From: Candidatus Bathyarchaeota archaeon
GTDB taxonomy: Archaea > Thermoproteota > Bathyarchaeia > 40CM-2-53-6 > FEN-987
Reading direction: 5' to 3'
Length of the DNA stretch: 10,295 nucleotides
Assembly: GCA_022865625.1 (NCBI GenBank)
Contig: JALHTB010000117.1
Location: forward strand, 1 to 10,295
Shown: piece by piece, positions 1 to 4,347 of the stretch
Layout of the letters: the number at the start of each line of letters is the position of its first letter
Numbering within the stretch: position 1 is the first letter of the stretch
The notes under the pieces: generated by a model
The model's database searches: none
The model's input: only the letters and a program-made list of their open reading frames with translations
What the model was told of the DNA's origin: nothing
Position numbers and translations under genes: made by a program

Positions 1-345
1 AGGCTTGGCCTCTGCCTTCTTCTCTGCCTTACCTGACTTTGCTTCTTTCGCCTTGGTTCGCTCCTCAGGCGGCAAGTTTCGGATGACCATGTGCTCGGGA
101 ACAGTTGACAATGCCAAGGACGGGTCGTCGTAGATCTGCAGTGAGCAGACCGTCTTCTGGAGTCCAGTCGATGTGTGGAGTCCGACGACAAAGACGTTCT
201 CGATCTTGGCGCCTAGTTTGGAAGCCATTCGCTCTCTTATGTCGAACCGCTGTGGCGTTCCCTCTCCCTTGTGATCAATCTCAAGGTTGATCTCCTTGCG
301 CTTGAGCAGGGGGTTGTACGACTCGTTGCTTACCTTGATTTCCAT
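1..345 (-). CDS. rps24e: Ribosomal protein S24e (C-terminus cut by window edge)
   Basis: This is a component of the small ribosomal subunit found in archaea and eukaryotes. The frame is open from an ATG to the left edge (115 codons) with no stop, so the end of the protein lies outside the window. The N-terminus MEIKVSNESYNPLLKRKE, the EIDHKGEGTP segment near residues 22-31, and the later IYDDP...VPEHMVIRN block (about 71-90) match the S24e pattern of a conserved NPLLKR start, a D-H-x-G-x-G-T-P loop and a YD...RN core. From about residue 95 the protein becomes a Lys/Ala/Glu-rich tail, longer than the compact core of the family. It starts 15 bases after the S6e stop on the same strand, so the two are probably co-transcribed from the S6e promoter. 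In other archaea S24e is commonly followed by S27ae; that neighbour would lie off the window. Confidence 0.93.
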   Translation of the reverse strand, partial: MEIKVSNESYNPLLKRKEINLEIDHKGEGTPQRFDIRERMASKLGAKIENVFVVGLHTSTGLQKTVCSLQIYDDPSLALSTVPEHMVIRNLPPEERTKAKEAKSGKAEKKAEAKP

Positions 346-360
346 TGGCTGAAACCACTG

Positions 361-849
361 CTACTTCTTCTTTCGTACCTTCTTGACAGGCTTCTTCGCG
401 GGCTTGGTCTTCTTCACTTGGGCTTCAACAACCTTTTGGCGGGGTGGAAGCGGCTTTGCTTCAGGTTCCTTGACCGGAGGCGGCTTCTCGACAGGTTTCT
501 CTTCACCGGTGAAGACCACGGTGTTGACCTGATACGTCTCGTCGGTTATCATTCTACCACGAATCAGCTTTCGTCTCCTTTCTCCTTCCCTTTTGGGTCT
601 GAACCCGACTCCGCCGGAAAGGACGACGTACTTCTTTGCTCCGCCGTGAACATCTGCTCGCATCGGGATGCCGTCTTTGTCGCAGCCACCAGTAATCCTG
701 AGCTTGCTGCCAGAAAGCCCGAGCTGGGAGCCATCGATGATGTCGCCGATGCTTCTCCCGACTAGGACTTGAGCTCTAGATCCTTCGAGCTCCGCCACGG
801 TTGCTTTCCTTGTCTGCGGGTCGGACACGATTACCTTGAACTTTGCCAT
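361..849 (-). CDS. rps6e: Ribosomal protein S6e
   Basis: This is a small-subunit ribosomal protein shared by archaea and eukaryotes, 162 residues from the chosen start. The beta-rich core covers about residues 1-113 and contains MAKFKVIVSDP at the start, the GRSIGDIIDGS segment (31-41), the signature ITGGCDKDGIPMR (52-64; the family usually has S rather than C at the fifth position), DVHGG (66-70), and GVGFRPKREGERRRKLIRG (80-98). The remaining 48 residues form a Lys/Pro-rich tail with 15 Lys and 10 Pro, ending KKVRKKK. I chose the ATG because MAKFKVIVSDP is the usual S6e N-terminus; in-frame GTG (858) and TTG (861) codons just upstream would add only three or four residues. A TATA-like box lies about 50 bases upstream. 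The gene is followed closely by S24e on the same strand. Confidence 0.96.
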   Translation of the reverse strand: MAKFKVIVSDPQTRKATVAELEGSRAQVLVGRSIGDIIDGSQLGLSGSKLRITGGCDKDGIPMRADVHGGAKKYVVLSGGVGFRPKREGERRRKLIRGRMITDETYQVNTVVFTGEEKPVEKPPPVKEPEAKPLPPRQKVVEAQVKKTKPAKKPVKKVRKKK

Positions 850-896
850 GATGCGCACCAAGCCGGAGCGAAATCGTACATAGGCAAAGTGACGCG

Positions 897-904
897 TTTA
901 TTAA
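897..904 (-). promoter_or_regulatory. TATA-like box for the S6e-S24e operon
   Basis: Read on the minus strand the site is TTAATAAA in an otherwise GC-rich spacer. A start of transcription about 25 bases downstream would give a leader of roughly 25 bases before the S6e ATG. This is inferred from spacing and composition only. It suggests that S6e has its own promoter rather than depending on the upstream 120-codon gene. Confidence 0.45.
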
Positions 905-939
905 GGTTGCAGCTTCCGCCTGGAAGCCTTGCTGCGATT

Positions 940-1302
940 CTATGCACCTTGTCTCCGCAGGAAGGTTCCCAGCTCTTTCAGGTTCAGGAATGCCATTTCG
1001 TGGCTGGGTGGCGTTCTCCTCTCTAGCCACACATGGCGCGTCTTCATTCCGCGGAGACCATTCAGCAGCGTCTCAAGCGTTATTGAATCTACGTGGGCAT
1101 CCGGTCGAGTCGCCTCAACGATTTCTAGCAGTGCTCGTCGATCTCTTGCGGTCTTGGCGGCTGCTCTGGTTCGGAAGTACTCGGGCATAGATTCGCTCCC
1201 TTTGACGATGCCAAAGATCGTTCCATCCTTCAGTTCCACCAAGATCGCATCATACTGGTGGATCTCGTTGATTATGTGAAGGATCTCGGTCTCCGAAATC
1301 AT
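940..1302 (-). CDS. Conserved-looking 120-aa hypothetical protein
   Basis: I do not recognise this protein. It is soluble, with no signal peptide or membrane segment. After an N-terminal helix (ETEILHIINEIHQY) comes a likely two-strand hairpin, DAILVELKDGTIFGIVKG (about residues 18-35), that resembles small barrel or Sm-like beta folds. A charged helical stretch follows (about 44-66, rich in Arg and Ala), then a segment ending in HVWLERR, and a C-terminal LNLKELGTFLRRQG helix. Codon choice (ATC, GAG, CTG, AAG) looks like that of the neighbouring genes, which supports real coding over the open frames on the other strand. It starts at an ATG, with a TTAAG-containing box about 47 bases upstream, and it diverges from L7Ae. 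Lying between S6e and L7Ae, it may have an RNA or translation role, but that is guilt by association only. Confidence 0.68.
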   Translation of the reverse strand: MISETEILHIINEIHQYDAILVELKDGTIFGIVKGSESMPEYFRTRAAAKTARDRRALLEIVEATRPDAHVDSITLETLLNGLRGMKTRHVWLERRTPPSHEMAFLNLKELGTFLRRQGA

Positions 1303-1484
1303 CGGGAACCCAAGTCCGTGTGACTCAGGATAGTTTCAACGAGCGCTTAAGATTGTTGCCCGATCAAGATTCAGGAGCAATTCATGTCGGCGTCGATCGT
1401 AATAGGCTATTTTTCTCATAGAAACATTGATAATAGTAGGCCGGCTGCTTAGACTAGCCGCTGGCAGATGTGCAGGAGAAGCGA
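1303..1484. promoter_or_regulatory. Divergent promoter region (hypothetical gene / L7Ae operon)
   Basis: This 182-base spacer separates two divergent genes. For the minus-strand gene, TCTTAAG around 1346-1352 is a reasonable TATA-like box with a leader near 20 bases. For L7Ae there are two candidates, the CTATTTTT run near 1408-1415 and the TTGATAATAG stretch near 1427-1436, giving leaders of about 50 or 29 bases. The leader also holds a small hairpin, CGGCT (1442-1446) with AGCCG (1456-1460). A clear Shine-Dalgarno AGGAG (1474-1478) sits six bases before the L7Ae ATG. I see no tRNA or other RNA gene here. Confidence 0.4.
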
Positions 1485-1874
1485 ATGCCAAAACCGTCCT
1501 ACGTCAAGTTCGAGGCCTCAAAGGAGACCATCGACAAAGCGTACCAAGTAGTTCAAGTAGCAAAAGATTCGGGCAAGATAAGGAAAGGAACCAACGAATC
1601 CACAAAAGCCATTGAGCGCGGAATCGCGAAACTTGTGCTCATTGCCGAGGATGTTGAGCCTCCTCAGATTGTTGCTCACCTACCTATCCTCTGCGAAGAG
1701 AGAAAGATCCCCTACCTGTTCGTCCCAAGCAAACTGGACTTGGGTCGTTCAGCCGGCATCGACGTCGGATGCGCGGCTGTCTCGGTGATAGAGGCTGGAG
1801 AAGGGGCGAACACTCTGAAGGACGTTACCGCTTCAGCTGAACGCCTTAGGACCGGCAGCGGGGCCAAAGCCTAG
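1485..1874 (+). CDS. rpl7ae: Ribosomal protein L7Ae (kink-turn RNA-binding protein)
   Basis: L7Ae binds kink-turn RNA. In archaea it is a large-subunit ribosomal protein and also a shared core protein of C/D and H/ACA guide-RNA particles and RNase P. The 129-residue product has the diagnostic RNA-contact motif KGTNEST (34-40), the [11 protein letters not shown] strand-turn (50-60), and [19 protein letters not shown] (65-83), which form the L7Ae/L30e/Gadd45 fold; the C-terminal ~20 residues are a low-complexity tail. I chose the ATG because AGGAG lies six bases upstream of it and the typical N-terminus is [10 protein letters not shown]; an in-frame GTG at 1470 would add five residues but would include the Shine-Dalgarno itself. 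It is the first gene of a three-gene operon, ending two bases before S28e. Confidence 0.97.
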   Translation: MPKPSYVKFEASKETIDKAYQVVQVAKDSGKIRKGTNESTKAIERGIAKLVLIAEDVEPPQIVAHLPILCEERKIPYLFVPSKLDLGRSAGIDVGCAAVSVIEAGEGANTLKDVTASAERLRTGSGAKA

Positions 1875-1876
1875 AC

Positions 1877-2101
1877 ATGTCCGCAGCACGTGAGAAGTCA
1901 AGAGAGGAACCGATACCTGCTGAGGTCACGCAGGTCGTGGGTAGGACCGGCGTCACGGGCGAAGTCATCCAAGTTCGGGTCAGACTCCTCGAAGGAAAAG
2001 ACAAAGGCCGAATCATAACGCGGAACATAAAAGGGCCCATCAGAGTCGGAGACATTCTCATACTCAGGGAGACTGAACGCGAAGCCAAGAAGATCAGGTA
2101 G
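1877..2101 (+). CDS. rps28e: Ribosomal protein S28e
   Basis: This is a small-subunit protein of archaea and eukaryotes with an OB-type beta barrel that sits near the mRNA exit region. The product is 74 residues, the usual length. The barrel is visible in [20 protein letters not shown] (14-33) followed by VRLLEG and [19 protein letters not shown] (45-63), and the protein ends in the family hallmark [12 protein letters not shown]. The ATG follows the L7Ae stop by two bases, so the two are translationally linked. L24e follows after nine bases. The order L7Ae-S28e-L24e is a well-known archaeal cluster. Confidence 0.97.
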   Translation: MSAAREKSREEPIPAEVTQVVGRTGVTGEVIQVRVRLLEGKDKGRIITRNIKGPIRVGDILILRETEREAKKIR

Positions 2102-2110
2102 TGTCATGTA

Positions 2111-2302
2111 TTGCCTAGGACGAACAAGTGCTCTTTCTGTGGTAAGCCGTTCCCCCCAGCCACAGGAATGATGTACATCAGAAACGATGGAACAATACTC
2201 TACTTCTGCGCGGCGAGATGTCGGAAGAGCCTCCTCATCTACAAGAGAGACCCTCGCAAGCTCAAATGGACCGCATATCACGGTAAGAAAGAACGCGGCT
2301 AG
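2111..2302 (+). CDS. rpl24e: Ribosomal protein L24e (zinc-binding), TTG start
   Basis: This is a large-subunit ribosomal protein with a zinc ribbon. The 63-residue product has Cys7-x2-Cys10 (CSFCG) and Cys33-x3-Cys37 (FCAARC), the four-cysteine zinc site of the family. It also has the conserved PPATGMMYIRNDGTILYFC core and the C-terminal RDPRKLKWTA motif. The start must be TTG: there is no ATG or GTG in frame between the upstream stop and the conserved MPRTNKC sequence. An AGGTAG within the end of S28e, about ten bases before, could serve as the ribosome-binding site. It is the last gene of its operon; the next gene runs in the opposite direction, and the ndk gene often found here in other archaea is absent. 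Confidence 0.95.
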   Translation: MPRTNKCSFCGKPFPPATGMMYIRNDGTILYFCAARCRKSLLIYKRDPRKLKWTAYHGKKERG

Positions 2303-2318
2303 CGAAATTTCTCGGATA

Positions 2319-2410
2319 GACACAGACGTTTGTCTGCGTCCGCAGTTGCGGCAAAACCTCTCAGGACGGCCTCCGCCCGATGAGGCTCATGACGACGACG
2401 ATTCTGAGAG
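2319..2410. repeat. Cluster of inverted repeats in the L24e/infB convergent spacer
   Basis: Three potential hairpins fill this short convergent spacer. The first pairs GAC-A-CAGAC (2319-2327) with GTCTG-C-GTC (2332-2340) around a GTTT loop: eight pairs with one mismatch. The second pairs CCGCA (2340-2344) with TGCGG (2347-2351), or CCGC/GCGG with a four-base loop. The third is a longer arm with an outer stem CTCTCAG (2358-2364)/CTGAGAG (2404-2410) enclosing GCCTC (2369-2373)/GAGGC (2382-2386). Read in the infB direction, the third arm is followed by TTTT, so it could help end the infB transcript. A small structured RNA is an alternative. The repeats are plain in the sequence; the function is inferred. 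Confidence 0.5.
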
Positions 2411-2415
2411 CGATT

Positions 2416-4194
2416 TCAAAGGCCCCAGATCGGGTTCTGTCGTCGCTTCAACTGAACTAGGCTCTTGATCAACTCGTCTTCTTCTGGGCTAAGTTCAGTA
2501 CCGTAACGAGATTGCAGGATCTTGACATGTTTCTCAGGAATATCGACTATGAGGGTCTGTCCCTCGGCAACATTGCGGCCAACTGTTGCCTTGTCAATCG
2601 AAGCGGCAACTTGCATGCCTTTCGTGGCCTCTTGAAGATCCTTCCCCTTGTCTTGGATTTGCAGGATCTCACCGATTCTCCGCCCGTTGTCGTCTATAAC
2701 AGGATACTTAGGCCGAATCCTGCCCACCAAGACCTCAACGCCAACCACCGCTGGTTTGTTTCTTCGAAAGACGAATCCCGGCAGAACCCTTACTGAACCA
2801 GGTCTGATGAGGCTATCGAGCTCTGCCTTCATGCCGGCCGCCCGTTGTTCTTCGGACCATCTGACGTAATCGTCGATGAGATGGTAGATTATCTCGGCCT
2901 TGAAGATCTTGATCCCCGCATTGCTCGCCTCTTCCTCAGCGTCAGGAAGCACCCTCACGTTGAATGCCAGTACTGCAGCCAACAGTCTGTCGTCGACCCA
3001 GACGGCCTCAGCCTCGGCGATATCACGTTTTGAGACGTCACCAACATCCGCAAGTCTCAGTGGGATGTTGTAGTTTGATAGCGCGTTGGTTATGGCCTCC
3101 AACGATCCAAGCGTGTCCGTCTTGAGGATGACACCGTTCCGATCGGTCTGTATCCTGAGCTTCTCTACCTCTTCTTCTATCATGCGAGAGTACTCTTTCA
3201 CGTTCTTGCCATGTGGAACTCCGTAGAGCGCAGATCCAGCAAGAGCCAAGTCAAGATTCGGGGCTGCGATCTTAACGCCGGCAGCGGCAACTATCCGCTC
3301 AGCGCTAAGGAACTTCTCTCTCGGATCTCGAATCTCATCTAGGGGTTTCGGAACAAGAAGAGCCCGGACCTTAGTCGCGATCGGCCCCTCTCTTCCTCCC
3401 AGTACGATCGTGTCGTTCACTTTGAGGACGCCATCGTAGATGATCGCGTTTACAGTCATGCCTAATCCTGGTTCTTCTTTGACTTCGAGAACGGTGCCGA
3501 GGGCAGGTCCGCTCCTGGTCTCAAGTTTGTCATGCATGTAGGCTTGCGTCAGGCCAGCAACGATTGCGAGTAATTCTGGAATGCCTTCTCCAGTTCGAGC
3601 GCATGTAGGTATTATCGCGACATCCTTTGTGAATTCAGTGATCCTATCAAATCGATCGGACCTGAACCCAAGTCTCGACAAGGCACCCATTATGGTGTAG
3701 ATCCTGTTGTCCAGTTCGGTCTGGATTTCTGGAGCTTGTTGTTTGAATGATACCGTGAACGGAGTATCCGTCGTTGACTTCCATCCCTTGATCAAGTCAA
3801 TCTTGTTTGCAGCGACTACAAACGGTGTCTTGCGTCCCTTGAGAATACCCAGCGACTCCGTTGTCTGTGGCTCGACGCCCTTCGAAACGTCGATGACGAG
3901 AACAGCTATGTCTGCAGCTGATCCTCCTCTGCGTCTCAGGTTCGAGAATGTTTCATGCCCAGGTGTGTCGATAAAGAGGAGTCCTGGCACTTCGATTTTG
4001 ATCTTGAACTGTTCCAGAAGCGGCCCGCAGGTCTCTTTTATGACTGCGGAAGGCAATAGACTCGCGCCTATCCACTGAGTGATCTGACCAGGCTCGCGAG
4101 CAGCGACAGACGTGCCCCTGATCTTGTCAAGGAGAGTCGTCTTTCCGTGATCTACGTGACCAAGCACGACCACAATCGGCTGTCGCAGAGGCAT
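2416..4194 (-). CDS. infB: Translation initiation factor aIF5B (archaeal IF-2)
   Basis: This GTPase promotes subunit joining and placement of initiator tRNA. At 592 residues it has the usual archaeal length, lacking the long N-terminal region of eukaryotic eIF5B. The GTPase domain (about 1-220) shows G1 GHVDHGKT (12-19), a variant G2 region EPGQITQWIGAS (34-45) where many relatives have GGITQHIGA, G3 DTPGHE with the expected catalytic His80, G4 NKID (130-133) and G5 CARTGEG (198-204). A beta-barrel domain II follows, then domain III with KTDTLGSLEAI, then domain IV with VLVGRIRPKYPV and a QIQDKGKDLQEATKGMQVA segment. The C-terminus RRQNPIWGL is typical. The ATG is preceded by GTGAGATG and, about 50 bases upstream, a TTTAAG box. 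It diverges from the helicase gene and converges on L24e. Confidence 0.97.
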   Translation of the reverse strand: MPLRQPIVVVLGHVDHGKTTLLDKIRGTSVAAREPGQITQWIGASLLPSAVIKETCGPLLEQFKIKIEVPGLLFIDTPGHETFSNLRRRGGSAADIAVLVIDVSKGVEPQTTESLGILKGRKTPFVVAANKIDLIKGWKSTTDTPFTVSFKQQAPEIQTELDNRIYTIMGALSRLGFRSDRFDRITEFTKDVAIIPTCARTGEGIPELLAIVAGLTQAYMHDKLETRSGPALGTVLEVKEEPGLGMTVNAIIYDGVLKVNDTIVLGGREGPIATKVRALLVPKPLDEIRDPREKFLSAERIVAAAGVKIAAPNLDLALAGSALYGVPHGKNVKEYSRMIEEEVEKLRIQTDRNGVILKTDTLGSLEAITNALSNYNIPLRLADVGDVSKRDIAEAEAVWVDDRLLAAVLAFNVRVLPDAEEEASNAGIKIFKAEIIYHLIDDYVRWSEEQRAAGMKAELDSLIRPGSVRVLPGFVFRRNKPAVVGVEVLVGRIRPKYPVIDDNGRRIGEILQIQDKGKDLQEATKGMQVAASIDKATVGRNVAEGQTLIVDIPEKHVKILQSRYGTELSPEEDELIKSLVQLKRRQNPIWGL

Positions 4195-4347
4195 CTTGCA
4201 TCATCTCACGACTGTACCGGGTTGATGAAAGCAGATCTCTCTTAAACGTTTGAGATGACAGTCGACTGAGTCCGAATCATATGGAAAGATCACAACACTG
4301 CTTGCTTTTATCGAGCACGTCGTATCTCCACTCGAGGCTGCGTTCGC
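4195..4347. promoter_or_regulatory. Divergent promoter region between infB and lhr
   Basis: For infB, the minus strand reads CGTTTAAGAG around 4239-4248, which would place a transcript start near 4218 and a leader of about 25 bases. For the helicase, GCTTTTAT at 4304-4311 would place a start near 4333 and a leader of about 15 bases, consistent with the lack of a strong Shine-Dalgarno before its ATG. The assignments rest on composition and spacing only. I see no RNA gene or other element in this spacer. Confidence 0.45.

Noticed and set aside
271..765. Long plus-strand open frame opposite S6e
   Set aside because: It is antisense to a clear S6e gene, and its Leu/Arg-rich product resembles no protein.
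929..1279. Plus-strand open frames opposite the 120-codon gene
   Set aside because: Ser/Arg-rich shadow; the minus-strand frame has better codon choice, an ATG with a promoter-like box, and a structured-looking product.
1898..2358. Minus-strand frame across S28e, L24e and the spacer, with a CRNCG zinc-knuckle-like run just upstream
   Set aside because: Antisense to two certain ribosomal genes; the CxxC is a single pair arising from the CCGCAGTTGCGG palindrome and has no partner.
2390..2400. GAC triplet run
   Set aside because: Only three copies, with no wider repeat; too short to mean anything.
2376..2410. C/D-box guide RNA (CGATGAG as box C, CTGA as box D)
   Set aside because: Box C does not match RTGATGA well, the spacing is too short for two guides, and no proper C' and D' pair is present.
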